Counted from the first letter of the stretch, positions 12,001 through 23,577 are shown. The stretch is DNA of 64,000 nucleotides from Nectonema munidae (GCA_030549495.1 JAUIRK010000925.1:806001-870000), one strand, 5' to 3'. The notes: generated by a model not told the origin, from the letters alone. Translations and numbers: made by a program.

Positions 12001-12199
12001 AATATAGATGGCGTTAAATTGATAAAATTTCACCGTAAAAATGACTTTTATAGAATGTTTTCTCCTTTTATTTTCAAGTAATTCATACAATTAACCTGTG
12101 ACTTCACTATTTTCTGATGAAAAAACGTAATGGTGAAAATTGAACAAAATTGTCGCCAGTCCGTCAACGGCGTTAGTACAAAAATGTCCGTCAAGCGAC
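9084..12199 (-). mobile_element. piggyBac element A, complete in outline but decayed
   Basis: The left end is ttcaa-CCCTCGCTTGATGGAC, and the right end read inward is GTCGCTTGACGGACATTTTTGT, so the termini are inverted repeats (CGCTTGaYGGAC). The left flank ttca is a degenerate TTAA. Between them the minus strand codes for a piggyBac transposase. A related element with the same right-end sequence lies at 51059-52700. Element A sits between the two remaining ends of a LINE, which codes up to 9074 and again from 12200. Confidence 0.78.
9334..11260 (-). pseudogene. piggyBac transposase (element A)
   Basis: Read on the minus strand: an acidic/serine-rich start near 11250 (SSEKSSSSSSH), then IRDLSERPYGPKGQ near 11060. 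About 10340-10190 carries FDKKEERDPLDKI, AIRKLHDHF and ALTIDVQLVTFRGGC; the D of TIDVQL is the expected first catalytic Asp. Frame 10143-9844 has GCGFYTDRFFTSHELL, whose YTDRFFTS holds the second catalytic Asp. Frame 9738-9334 covers the KGGVD-to-tail region and ends in a Cys-containing tail (CYLCKIKRKKASKKC), as piggyBac transposases do. Several stops and frame changes separate these parts, including a stop just before residue M at 10143. Confidence 0.82.
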
Positions 12200-12400
12200 T
12201 GGAATTCACTTCCCGATGATATTGTTAATACTCCAAACGTATATGATTTTAAGAACTAATTGGATGAATTTTGAAAAGACAGAATGTTTGAGCTCTGCTA
12301 AACATTGCATTCTCCATTCTTCTTTCCTTTACTCAGATGCGATAATAATAACTTTTGGCTAATAAATTATGTTATGTTATATTAAATATTACCTTGAAAA
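12200..12400 (+). mobile_element. LINE 3' end (ORF2 C-terminus and tail)
   Basis: The plus strand reads WNSLPDDIVNTPNVYDFKN then LDEF, the standard C-terminal motif of many LINE ORF2 proteins (WNSLP..vv.a.sv..FK..LD). It is followed by an AT-rich tail with gttatgttatatt. It begins exactly where piggyBac element A ends and is on the same strand as the LINE 5' half at 7560-9078, so the two are probably one internally deleted LINE split by the piggyBac insertion. Confidence 0.7.
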
Positions 12401-12529
12401 TTTATAATTATATACAGGTTTGAACCCATAACACTTTATATATTTAATTTTTTCAATAATCATGCTACTTTTTAGAAGATGAAAATCAAAATTTTGATTG
12501 ATCAGAAATATATCTAATAAAATATTTCT

Positions 12530-13440
12530 TCAAATTTTCCATAAAATATATGTTTTTATACTAAATCCGCCATGCTGGCTTCATTTCTGGACTCAGTTTT
12601 TACATTTAGGATTTGAAAATACCTATAAATGTTAATATTTTTCCGGTTTACTTCTAAAAATTGCTCAAAAAACATTCATTCAAATTTTCCATAAAATATA
12701 GGTTTTATACTAAATCGGCCATGCTAGTTTCATTTCTGAACTCATTTTTCACATTTAGAGGTCTTAAAATATCGGTCAATGTCAATCAAATTTGCAGTTA
12801 ACTTCTAAAAACTATCTCCAAAAATATTCTCTCTAATTTTACATGAAATATATGTTTTTATAAAAATCAACCTGGCTATTTTACTTCTGAAATCAGTTTT
12901 TGCATTTAGAGGTTTCAAAATGTTTAAAAGTGTCAATCAAATTTGCAGTTTACGACGGAAAACTATCTCTACAAATATTCATTCTAATTTTATATGAAAT
13001 GTATCTTTCATACCAAATCAACCAATGATTACATTGTTCAGTTTTTGCTTTTTGAAAATATCTGCAAGCGTCAATATAATATCCGATTTAAGTTTGAAAA
13101 CTGTTTTCAAATATATCTCAAATTTTATATGAAATATATATTTTTATACAAAATTTTTTGCAGAAAGGATTTGAAAATACCTATAAGTATCAATGAAATT
13201 TGCGTTTAGTTCTAAAATTTGTTTCCAAAAATATTGATTCAAATTTTACATGAAATATATGTTTTTAACCAAATAGATCATAATGGTTGCATTTCTGGAC
13301 GCAGTTTTCGCATTTAGCGGTTTTACTGTCAATGTCAATCAAATTTGCGATTCAAAAATATTTTCAAAAAAATAAAATTCTCTTTTTATACCAAATCGAC
13401 TATGCTTATTTTATTTCTGTACTACATTTTGGCTAATAAA
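12530..13440. repeat. Degenerate tandem repeat, about 120-150-bp unit, about 6 copies
   Basis: A block of the form caaattttacatgaaatatatgtttttata recurs at about 12530, 12678, 12829, 12980, 13118 and 13239. Each is followed by an aaatcgrccatgctggct-like block, a gaactcagtttttacatttag block and a gtcaatcaaatttgcagtt block. Units have drifted strongly, so this is an old array, unlike the near-identical array at 1-1140. Confidence 0.8.
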
Positions 13441-15155
13441 TTTAAAAAAATTCAAAAAATCGTTGTATATTAGTTAAAATCTTTTGAAGATTAGTATGAG
13501 AGAAGGAACTAAGTCGAAAACTAATTGAAAAGAGAACATGTGATCAAAAGAAATAATTGAAAAAAATATGTATCTTGACAAAATAGAAGATCTACCACGT
13601 TCTAATGAACTAGGAAGTGGTGTAATGATCTAATATTAGGTGCTTCAAAAAAAATTTTGACTGTGAAAAAGAAGTTCCTCTATTACAAATGAAAAATATT
13701 TAAATCTATAGCTTATCATCTAGGATTACAATTATCTTTTAACTAAGATGGGTAGGAATTTTGAAAATTTAGAATAGGTCAGATTTATCAAAAATGGCAC
13801 AGATGCCAATATGGGAGAATTTAGTCACTATCAAGATATTTTAAAGTTAAATTGAATTTGTCTATCTTTTTCCTTTTGCGTGATTTTTTAGATGAAGAAG
13901 GTGGACAACTTTTTGTAATTGAACAATGAACATCACGAATGATTCTCCAGAAAAAAATTTGAACTGAGATTGGTTGAAAAATATTCAGGCCTGATAATAA
14001 AATACACGATACTGATATAAAAAAACCTAAGATCATCAAGAAGATTCTTTAACCCTTTTTATGGCTAGGGGGCGGATCCCCCCCCCCCCCTACTAAACTT
14101 TTTATTAAAAAGTATATTGGAAGCCGTTCTGCTTTTTCTGATACTTAATGACTTTTTATATTAATATTTTTTTGTTTATTTAATAAAATTGATAAAAAGT
14201 TTTGTGAAGTTAAAATATTTATAAAGTAAGCTTTTCTTACCAACATTTTTTTTAAATTGTGATAGGAATAACTTTAAATCAAAAGTTTAGATAATTTTTG
14301 TTTTCTGGGTTACGTGAAAAGTAATTTTTATCGAAATATTTTAAAAACTATATTTAAAAGATGAAAATTTATCTCCAGATTAATGCCCCCATATATTTTT
14401 TTTTGCATTTTTCACTAAATAAAACATGATGAATACGCATTGTTTCAAATAAAAAAGACATCTCATAAAGTAAAGAATTTGAGACCGACTTTAGAATATT
14501 TCTTCAACTTTTGAGGTGAAATTTTTATAAAATTAATGACCCCATAAATGTACTTTATGCGCTATCTATTACCAAATGATACATAATTAACTTACAAAAA
14601 ACATCTCATTATCAATTTATAAAAAAATTTATGTATACAAAACAAACTGTACATCAATTGTCATAAATTTTGAGTTACTGATGAACAAAATATGTTTCAT
14701 TCAAATTCATCTGTGTTAACATCACTTTGAAATAAATTGGATTTCAAATATGTGTTATTGTCAAAATTGTTCACATACACGCCATGCTCATCGAAACGGA
14801 ATGTAAAAATACGTCATGATTGATGATAATGTTTATGTGAATTTCAAATGTTGCATTTCTACATGAAAAATAACATTTGATTTATTCATCAACAATGATA
14901 TATCGAATGACTTCATTTAGAAAATTTTGTTGCATTTCTGACAGAAACTAACTTTTCGTTTGTTTATCATCACAAATGGTGTATTGAATGATACTATACA
15001 CATCAGCCATTTATTGAATTTTACTTAATCATATTACATCAACATTACATCTATCATAAACCAAAATTTTTATGCATCGCAAGTTAATTTCAATATAAGA
15101 AACCATTATTCATTATATTCTTGTAAAATTCAATATACTCAATTCGAATCAAAAA
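13441..15155. other. AT-rich sequence, no gene recognised
   Basis: No domain seen. There is a C run near 14080 next to ttaacccttttt, possibly a transposon end, and a few direct repeats of acatttgatt/catttctg type at 14800-14950. Confidence 0.5.
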
Positions 15156-15379
15156 GCCCGAAGACCAAAACGCCCGAAGACCAAAACGCCCGAAGACCAA
15201 AAAGCCCGAAGACCAACACGCCCGAAGACCAAAAAGCCCGAAGACCAACACGCCCGAAGACCAAAAAGCCCGAAGACCAAAACGCCCGAAGACCAAAAAG
15301 CCCGAAGACCAACACGCCCGAAGACCAAAAAGCCCGAAGACCAACACGCCCGAAGACCAAAAAGCCCGAAGACCAAAAC
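15156..15379. repeat. 16-bp minisatellite with 96-bp higher-order structure, 14 units
   Basis: The unit is gcccgaagaccaa plus a variable triplet. Reading the triplets in order: aac, aac, aaa, cac, aaa, cac, aaa, aac, aaa, cac, aaa, cac, aaa, aac. Units 3-8 and 9-14 have identical order, so there is an exact 96-bp (six-unit) duplication behind two extra units. The frames across it encode only repeats (GLRAFWSS) and are not genes. Confidence 0.97.
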
Positions 15380-15689
15380 ACCCAGCAGGCAGATAAAAGA
15401 AAACATAATTAGAGGGAGAACAAGACTTAAACCGAATGTTAACGTAGATTCTCCAAGAAATTGTTTAGAATTGTTTCTGAGTGAAACTATAATCCAAAAT
15501 GTTTTAAAATTTACTAACAGTAATATTTAAAATAATAGTAGAAGCAATTCAAGCCATTCGCAAAGTCAACACATTAAACTCATCGAAATGCTAGAAATGG
15601 TGGCTTATATACGATGAACCTATTTGAGGGGAATGTTGAAGAAATTTTTTAAGAGTACATTTTCTATGGTCATATTTTGGTTGTCTACT

Positions 15690-16860
15690 TTTCTCTAAAA
15701 TGTTTTATTTTTTGAACAAAATCATATGTTTTGATGATCCTTCAATAAGAGATGAAAGATGCAAAAAAGTGCTGCCTTTTAAAAAATTTTTAATGTGAAC
15801 TGCTGTAACTTGATGAACCCTAGTGCTCTTTAATTGATGAAACGCTTTAGCCATCAAACACGGATATTAATTTTGAAGTTTATAATCCACTCAAACATAC
15901 AAAGTATGGGCTTTTGTTTCGTTCGTTGAGTTATGTTGCGTTTCCCTACACTTTTCAATAGATTGTGTATGCAGGTAAACCAATTGATAGGGCACGCCCT
16001 TTTTATGTCAATACAACTTTAGAAGCTGTTAAGCAGATGATAGAAAAGATTAAGCATCACACTTCTTTAGAAGGTCGCAAAATTACGTTTGATAAATTTT
16101 ACACGTCACTTTCTCTCATTGAATGGTTGGTTATATAATGAAAAAATTACATGCGTTGGCACAAGTATGCCTTCAAAATGAAGTGTTCCGGAAGGAATAA
16201 AAGATATAAGTGGAAGAGAACATTTTTCTTATAAAGTTTTTTGGGAAAAGAATTTTTACAAACATATATGCTTAAACAGCTACTTGGCTAAAAAGAAATC
16301 AAGTTTTAAAAATATTTTATTAATCATTACCTCCAATTTATGGAGTAACAAAAAATGCATTTGAAAAACCAGCAATATATAAGCTTTACGATTATACCAA
16401 GGGTGGAATAGATATTTTTGACCAGCGGATTTCATATAGTTCTTGTGTAAGAAAAAGTAAGAAATGGACAGTTATACATGGAGTTTTTTATTGGACACTG
16501 CGAGAATTAACGCAGGAACATTCTTTTGTTTGAAGAAGGGCTTGGAACCAAGAAAAATAGATTCATTTTCTTTTGGTATGGAAATTGTGAAATCTTTGAT
16601 TACCTTTTTCATATAATCAAGATGTCTCACTGGGCTAAGCAACAGACTAAAAGCAAAAATAAATTGTTCTCTAAGTTCTACTGAAGCTTCACCTTCATAG
16701 AGTTTGAAAGAAAAAACTTGAACAAATTGAGGCTGTAGCCAATGTCGGAGGCTAATTTCTGGAGCAAAGTATAAAGAGAAAAAGTAAACAACAATGTGAA
16801 AAATGTGAAAAATGTTGTTGTCTCTTGCATCTGTCAACTTATGTTTTGACTGTTATAACA
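15690..16860 (+). pseudogene. piggyBac transposase (element D), PGBD-like
   Basis: Plus-strand segments in order: DDPSIRDERCKKVLPF; LIDET followed by FEVYNPLKHTKYGLLFRS (the first catalytic Asp region); VYAGKP; GRKITFDKFYTSLSLIEWL (second catalytic Asp in TFDKFYTS); ITCVGTSMPS; ISGREHFSYKVF; then YKLYDYTKGGVDIFDQRISY (third catalytic Asp in GGVD); KKWTVIHGVFYWT; TARINAGTF; and a Cys-rich tail ending KCEKCCCLLHLSTYV. This is the full piggyBac order. Stops and frame shifts occur in several places, so it is a pseudogene. The family differs from elements A/B and C. Confidence 0.85.
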
Positions 16861-17159
16861 AAAACTGATTTGTTTTTGTGTATGAATAATAAAGTTATGA
16901 TTTACATGTTTTTTTAACTATTTTTAAATACAAAATATATCATATAACAGCTTTTCATGAGTGATGCAAGATAGAGTAGAAAAGGTGAAAAATGCAATTT
17001 TTAGTTGAGTAATTGTTGTTAATATTTTTTAATAGTGAAAGGGTCTTTTTTTGGGTACCATAGATAATTTTTAGAAATTTAAAATGTGTGGTTAAATGTT
17101 TTCAATAAATGTTTCAAGTTTGAAATAAATTAGCAACATATTTTTTGTTAAAACTTAGT

Positions 17160-17640
17160 TTATTGATTGACTGAATATTGATTGATTATTAACATATTTT
17201 AACTGAATTTTATACAAAAAGATTATCATCAATCAATTGAGCGTACTTGAAAATGTTATTTTTGATATGTTTAATAATGACGATGTAATTTTTCTTTTTA
17301 ACAGGTGTTGTCAAAATTGATTGATTAATGACATATTGACTAATTTTTATACAAAATGAATAGCAACATTTAATTCATCGTATTTAAAAAGGTTAGTTCT
17401 GACTTATTACATGATGATCTGATTTTTATTTTTCTGACAGGTCTTCTCAAAACTGATTGATTAATGACATTTTGACTAATTTTTATACAAAATTAATATC
17501 ACCATTCAATTCAGGGTACTTGAAAATGTTAGTTTTGACTTATTACATGATGATAATCTGATTTTTATTTTTTTGACAGTTCTTGTCAAAACTGATTGAT
17601 TATTATTGACATATTGACACACTTTTTTTGAAAGTAGTAC
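17160..17640. repeat. Diverged satellite block, about 137-bp unit, 3-4 copies
   Basis: A motif of the type ttgacaggtcttgtcaaaactgattgatta recurs at about 17300, 17436 and 17574, with a weaker unit from about 17160. Units also contain aattca.cgtacttgaaaatg. It is a diverged relative of the array at 1-1140. Confidence 0.75.
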
Positions 17641-18114
17641 TTAGTATAAAATTCATCGTATTTGAAAGTATAAAAAATTGAGAAAAAGACAACAAAAAAG
17701 CTTCTATAGAACTTTTCCAGAAAAGGGGGCGGAATAAGAGTTAGAATGCTTTGAGAGAGGAAAAAATTTGTTCAAAATAAATTCTTATAAAAAAATTTTC
17801 AAGCACACATTGAAGAAAATAAATTTTTAATGAAAAAAAGCGCTACCAAGTAAGGATCATCATAGAATGATTAGCAAAATTACATACTGTAAAGTATACA
17901 AGATATGACGTAGAGACTACGAGCCGATAACGAATTTGTAGCCAAAAAGATGGAGGTCCTATCAAGATACATAATTTACTGACAAATGAAATATTTTGAG
18001 TGAATTAAATACCTAAAGTTGGTTTATTAAATAAATTAAGAAAATAATTACCAGAGAAATACTGCAAGTAGAAGTTATTTTTATGTTTATATATTTGACA
18101 TTGATTTACAGGTT

Positions 18115-18576
18115 TAATCGATTTTTTGACAGGTTTTATTGATTTCATAAAAAATGAACATCACCATTAAATTCTACATCCTTGAAATGTATAAAAAACT
18201 TTTTATAATAATAAAAATTTTAATTTTGACATGGGCTGTCGTCATATTTAAATTATTTTTGTCAGGTTGGACTAATTTTTATAATAAAAAAAAGAAGAAT
18301 ATCAGGAATAAACACAGCGTACTTGAAAATGGGTGTATGTGTGTAAAAAACGTTATATAATTATTTAGATAAGACATTTTTTTAGATTAGTTGTCATACG
18401 TAAATCAATTTTTTGACAGGTTTGATTGATTTTGATTTAAAAAATGGACATAACCAAATAATTCAACATAGTTGAAATATTTATGTAACATTAAAAATAT
18501 TTATAAAAACTTATTAATATTTGAGAAAAATAGGGCACTTGAGCGGACAAATTTAGACTAGCCCAAATAGGGTTAA
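18115..18576. repeat. Diverged satellite units plus piggyBac-like terminus
   Basis: Units start with ttttttgacaggttttattgat at about 18123, tttgtcaggttggactaat at about 18258 and ttttttgacaggtttgattg at about 18410. The last runs into cttgagcggacaaattt and agggttaa, exactly as at 1046-1241. Confidence 0.8.
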
Positions 18577-19130
18577 AGCAGTTGAAGCATCTTATTAGGT
18601 TACATTTCTTGTTGGAAAAGCTAAAAAGCCTCACTCTATTGGCGATTCACTTATCAAACCTTGTTTGCTAAAAGCTTCAAGTATTGTACTTGGAGATGAA
18701 TGCAAAAATAAATTATCTAAGCTTTTGCTTTCTAACAATACTATACAATGTAAATATCGACGAACTTTCAAAAGATTTTGAAATGCAAATCTTAGAAAAA
18801 ATGAACAAATCTAATTTTTTGCAATACAATGTGATGAAACAAGTGATATCGCGGACTTTTGTCATCTAATAGTTTATTCAAGGTTTATAGATAACGAGGA
18901 ATTAAAAGAAGAGTTGCTTTTTCAACAGAACTAAGAAAAAGGTCGAAAGCTAAAGATGTATTTGATAAAATTTCAGAATACTTTTTGAAAAAAATTTTAT
19001 CATGGGAAAAATTAGTTGGTGTGTGCACTGATGCTGCTCCTATGCTTGGATCAAATTCCGGTTTCATAAAACTAGTGGAAAAAATTAATTAATTTCTGGA
19101 AAGACTTTACCAGAAGGGTTTCATACTTCT
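18577..19130 (+). pseudogene. hAT transposase fragment (ZBED/FAM200-like)
   Basis: The plus strand reads FLVGKAKKPHSIGDSLIKPC, ASSIVLGDECKNKLSKLLLS, then QCDETSDIADFCHLIVYSRF (catalytic Asp of CDETSD), and LVGVCTDAAPMLGSNSGFI (second Asp motif TDAAPM). These match the middle of ZBED5/FAM200-type hAT transposases, the same type as the longer copy at 39969-41761. It begins directly after the TTAA of element D, so the piggyBac may have landed in this hAT. Frame changes near 18780 and 18930 break it, and the hATC dimerisation region is missing. Confidence 0.8.
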
Positions 19131-19194
19131 TTAAATTGAGCTATCAGAGTAATTAACCATATTAAAAAAAGCTCCTTAAATTTTAGATTTTTCT

Positions 19195-19248
19195 CTTGAT
19201 CTCCATGGATCTTCGCCGTGGCACGCGGGCTCCAGTTTAAAAACCACT
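19195..19248. mobile_element. Solo hAT-type terminus
   Basis: The sequence gcgggctccagtttaaaaaccactg, read in reverse, is CAGTGGTTTTTAAACTGGAG, a hAT end like those of the elements at 33058 and 58771. No matching left end was found. Confidence 0.45.
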
Positions 19249-19479
19249 GTGGTAGAAGGTTGATGCAATCAGAATTACTAACAAGGTAATTTGACTTCAT
19301 AAAATCTGTGAAGTTGTGGTCGGATTGAGACCTTACAGTGCAAGTATAATGTCCGGTATTAATGGTGGTGTGTTCATTGGACAAAAATTCTTTCATAATA
19401 AATTTTAAAATTATAGAAAAAAAGTCGCCCCCAAAAATTTTTAAGGATTGCGTCCCTAGAAAGAATATATGACTGTGCT

Positions 19480-20160
19480 AGGTGCATAGCTACATTTCCT
19501 TCAGATTTGACTAGCAGAAAAAAGTAAAATGTAAAGGAAAATGATCAGTGTGTTTTCGGGTCAATTGGATGAGAACGGTTTTGCTCGCATTGAATAAAAA
19601 CAAGTTTACTTTATGTGTTTATAGTAGGAGAGAAGAGACTTTGATGAGGGTGATTTCTTAGAAGTTCCATGTGAAGGTAAATAAGATATCGTCGAAAAAA
19701 CATTGGGAGAAATCCGCTTGTATGTAGATGAAAGTAAGAAGCGGGTCAAAGAGAGACAGCTAGAGTATATCTGAGTGACATTCTCGTAAGGTGTGCAGAT
19801 GCATTCAAAGGATAGGCAGCGGTTTTATAGCTATAAGCTTATAAATTTAAAAATGTTAGGAGGAACAGATTTGTCAGAAAGGTTTGCAATAATGTAGGAA
19901 TGAAAGGATTGGAAGCTTGGAACTTTACAAAGGTTTTCTGTGAAGTAAAAGAGAAGTCTAGATACACAATTAGTCTGTATAGAGCAGCTTCAGTGTCTTC
20001 GTTTAGACTTTAGAAGGTAAGCAAACTGCTTCTAATAAATTAGATTGAGGAATAAAATAAAATGTACACGTCGTTTGCGGATGATTTTTTCGATAAGCTT
20101 GCCTAAGGTAGGTGTATACGGGTAATTTCACACCCGTTTTGAATAAGGCTAAGCTCTTTA
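19480..20160 (-). pseudogene. Decayed LINE reverse-transcriptase fragment
   Basis: The minus strand has short segments in changing frames that resemble an RT finger region: GKLIEKIIRKR, then a NLL.. EAVCL piece, and KTLKLLYTD. These resemble the LGKLLEKII...QFGF...STEDALLRL order of LINE RTs. No YADD box remains. Heavily broken; the call is weak. Confidence 0.35.
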
Positions 20161-20985
20161 TTTGGTTTAGGATTTCCAGACATTAAGGAATTGCGAGTGG
20201 TTATTTTTTAGAATGTTCTTTGATTTTTGTATGCGTTTTGGTAAAATGAGATCGAAATTAGATAAAGAAATAGTTTAGGTAGTTTTAATGCCCGTTCAAG
20301 TTGGTAGTTTTTACATGTGATTTAGGAAGTAAATATCAGAAAGTTTGAAATGTTATTTATAGGGCATGAGAAAGTCAATTTATGTATTCAAATCTTTCCC
20401 GACAAACGGAAATAATAATAGTTAGTTTAATAAGGATGGAATTTAGAGAAAAAATAATGTCAATAAAGTTAATTTTTTACGTTAAAATTAAGTCAATAAA
20501 GACAGTTTTATTTTTCAAATCAAGAATTTTTTCAAACAAATACTAAAAACGAACATTCACATATATTCGTTTTTAAATCGTGACTTTAAAATTTCTTCTT
20601 TTAGTATGTGTAATGTGTATCCGATGGCGTAGCAAGATCTTCATGGCTCTTCCCATAATAACATCTCTGCATCTTATACGTTCGTGTCCTCTGCTTCTTC
20701 TTATCATTCAGAACCATATGACATCCCTGGTTGTTATTTGCTACTATGCATATAAGCAGAATAATAGTAAAAGCCAATAAAGGAATTGATATCTATAACT
20801 TTTAATTTCTTTGTTGATTTGATACATGCTGCTTTAGACGCGAAAAATACCGTATTGAAACGCGAAATGAATACAGACGCATGTTTACTTTGACACATTG
20901 CGTTTTACAAGGTATTTATAAGCTCGAACATAAGACTCTTTTTTCGTTTGTTCTCACCATACACGCATTTTAGCAAGAAGCCTTA
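20161..20985. other. No gene recognised
   Basis: Nothing with a domain was seen. A 66-codon frame at 20580-20780 is hydrophobic by composition and has no recognised match. Confidence 0.45.
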
Positions 20986-20990
20986 ATTAT

Positions 20991-21890
20991 TATGTCAAAA
21001 AATGCCAAGTCTTCTTCTAAAAAAGTTAAATCTATTCCGAAGGAGTTTAACACAACTTCTAAAAATGAACTTTTTTGTAAACTCTGCTATTAATTGCGTT
21101 GGTAAACACAATAAATATTTTTTCGTTGAAACATTCAAAAGCATCATTTTCAGTTCAAAAATTTATTCACAAAAACTACTTTGTGAAAAAAGTTACAGAG
21201 AGTTTTTTATTAGCAAATATAATTATGAATAAACTAAACCATCCTTCAATTAAAAATTTGCTTAAACTGATATGGTACACTTTCCAAACGCAAATTCTTG
21301 TCGATACTCTATCACAAATCTCGCCGAAAATATGAAAGAAAAGGTAAAGAATAACTACTTTTGTGATTATAGATGAATCTTCGTTTGAATATAAGTAATT
21401 TGTAAATGTTTTGATTGCTGATTTTAACTTACCAAAAAAACCATATTAAATAAAATAAAATATTTGGAAAAAAATTAGGAAAATTTTGCACTTCTTAGTG
21501 ATGCTACAACCTACATGAGGAAAGCAAGAAAAAACCTTAAATATTGTAACCTTTATTTATTACATGTTCGCTGTAGAGCACAATAATTGCTATCTCAATA
21601 TCAGATCAAAGTTCGAAAGTGTAGATAATTTGATTGTTAGCATCAAAATGTTTATAGTGAAGAATAAACAGAGACAAATACTTTTTAGTGAAATTGGATT
21701 ATCACCTAAGCTTTTTGGTATGTTGAAAAATAAGGTGAAGTTAAAAGAATCTTTCAGGGCTTTTCAGATAATAGCACTTCTCATCTCTTCTCTACCTGAA
21801 GACTTAAAGGAAAATTTTAAGTATAAATCTTATTTTTACTGCTTCAAAATTTTCATGTCTCATTCTTACGATAAAAAAATAAATTTTTAA
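20991..21890 (+). pseudogene. hAT transposase remnant, CGGBP1-like
   Basis: The plus strand starts MSKNAKSSSKKVKSIPKEF with a zinc-finger-like ELFCKLCY. It continues SFLLANIIMNKLNHPS (compare niPlsKl.nP), a livDEss-like piece, then LLSDATTYMRKARKNLK (compare SDAapYM..A...L), and KIRSKFESVDNLIVSIK followed by a SEIGLSPK-like segment. This order fits hAT transposases related to CGGBP1. It is broken into at least four frames and lacks a C-terminal dimerisation domain. Confidence 0.65.
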
Positions 21891-23288
21891 GAACAAATGA
21901 AGACTATGTTAGCAAAGTTTATATTACAAGTTTATTTTACGTTTCATAAATATATTTGAGCTGATTCACAATCATGTCTTGTTTGTCAGGTCTTTCGATA
22001 AACTGGTAATAATAGGGTAATTCATGTTTCCGTCTCTGCGCACTCTTTGGAGAAACATACACACGCTATTTTCATTTTTCTTGATTCATAAACATAAAAG
22101 AATGCTATGAGGTAAGATAACTCTCTCTGTATACTAGATGCGTTCGTCTATCGGCGATCAATCTGAGGTAGAAGTCGACATTGAGTCAGAAACCACTCCA
22201 ATCTAACTTTCGAAAGCCCAGTCAACTTCATCTCCAATTATTCAGTTCATACGGATACTGCTTGGGACACACAAAAATGATCAAAAAGCCCAACTGTATG
22301 TTGATCATTCGTTATTAGTATTCGTTATTTTTATATTTTGTTACTGTTTTTTCAGCTTAAATATTCGTTAAGTTGTACACGTATGTGTGTATATATGTAA
22401 TAATGTTTATCTGGTTTATTTTGTGTAGGTGTATTTGCCTAAGAGTCATCTTACGACTGGTTCCTTAAAATCGCGGCACGACATATATCCATATCGAGTG
22501 GGAAAAGGCAAACTTATTTAATTTTCATAACGCTGCAAAATGGAAACTTAAGCATCTTTACAATCTAACCCTTTTATTAAAAGTCCTTGTTGGAAATAAC
22601 AGTTAAAGCAAAATGTTTTTAGCAAATATTTCATTTAAACACTTTTCTGATATTTCACCTAATATTTTATGATAGAGTGGTATTCAGAAATATGGAAAAC
22701 GTAAAATTGTTATACTTATGAAGAAAACTTAAAATTTACCTTACTTTGAGATGTTCTAATAAATGTAGTTGATAAAGAAATAAAAGTAAAACCTTAATTC
22801 AAAATAATTTTTAAAGATTTTAACTTTCGACCACTAAAATGGCCTCTTCAGACAAATACAACCGTTAAATGCAAAGAATGGAAAACAAGGAAGTGAGAAT
22901 GGGAAAGAAGAACATAATAATAGTATATTTATAATGCGATGTAGTATACAAATAGGGATTAATTTTGATTGAAATTTATGTATCTAAACGTCATTTATAG
23001 TATGTTATCAAATTCGTTATTTTCTAACCCAGAGGACACAATTATTTCACTTATCACAAAGCGATCACTACATAAAATAAGGCATACAAGTCTTGTGCGA
23101 CTTGTAAAAATATTGAAAATGTATGTACATATTGCATTTAACTTCATAGGGAAACGAACTTTAAATATAATTCCTTCAACTTCAATAAAATTGTAATAAT
23201 TTTTTACTTCAAAAACGAAAACCTATTTTTTTAGACGAATTATTAATTTGAAAAGTAAAAAAAAATAGAAGTTCATATGGATCAAATT
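21891..23288. other. No gene recognised
   Basis: Mostly AT-rich. A short stretch near 22138-22290 reads like protein (SIGDQSEVEVDIESETTPI) but has a stop and no recognised family. Confidence 0.4.
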
Positions 23289-23296
23289 ATCCTATG

Positions 23297-23569
23297 CAGT
23301 GCCGGCTCTACCAAGTGCGGGGCCTGTAGCAGATCGATTAAATTTACAAATGATGTCAGGAAGTAAAAATTTTTTTAATAAAATTGATCTAAATTCTACA
23401 AAAAAGAAAAAAACCACAAAATTCAGGAGCAAAAATTTGGAGGAAATATAAAAGAAGAATTCAAGAAAATTAAAAGATATTACAAAAAGTCAAAAAAAAA
23501 GAAAATTTTCAACTAAGCGCGGGGGCCTGTAGCAGCTGCTACATCTGCTATTATGTTAATCCGGCATTG
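23297..23569. mobile_element. hAT-type MITE, CAGTGCCGG family, copy 1 (273 bp)
   Basis: The ends are cagtgccggct and ccggcattg, a 9-bp inverted repeat with one mismatch. Flanks are atcctatg on both sides (23289-23296 and 23570-23577), a perfect 8-bp target duplication. The interior has a second inverted pair, gcggggcctgtagcag and gggggcctgtagcagctgc context. A copy in the opposite orientation is at 39057-39289. Confidence 0.93.
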
Positions 23570-23577
23570 ATCCTATG

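Larger units (their letters stand above)
15690..18576 (+). mobile_element. piggyBac element D: decayed transposase followed by satellite-bearing 3' region and terminus
   Basis: A broken piggyBac transposase (15690-16860) is followed by about 1.7 kb of AT-rich DNA with two diverged satellite blocks. The end reads gagcggacaaa...cccaaatagggTTAA at 18573-18576. The terminus and satellite match those at 1-1241. The linkage suggests that the satellite is the 3' subterminal part of this piggyBac family, but common origin of transposase and terminus is inferred from adjacency. The left terminus was not found. Confidence 0.6.

Noticed and set aside
15090-15406. Minus-strand frames of 80-85 codons rich in W, S, G, F
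   Set aside because: They translate the 16-bp minisatellite in three frames; there is no domain.
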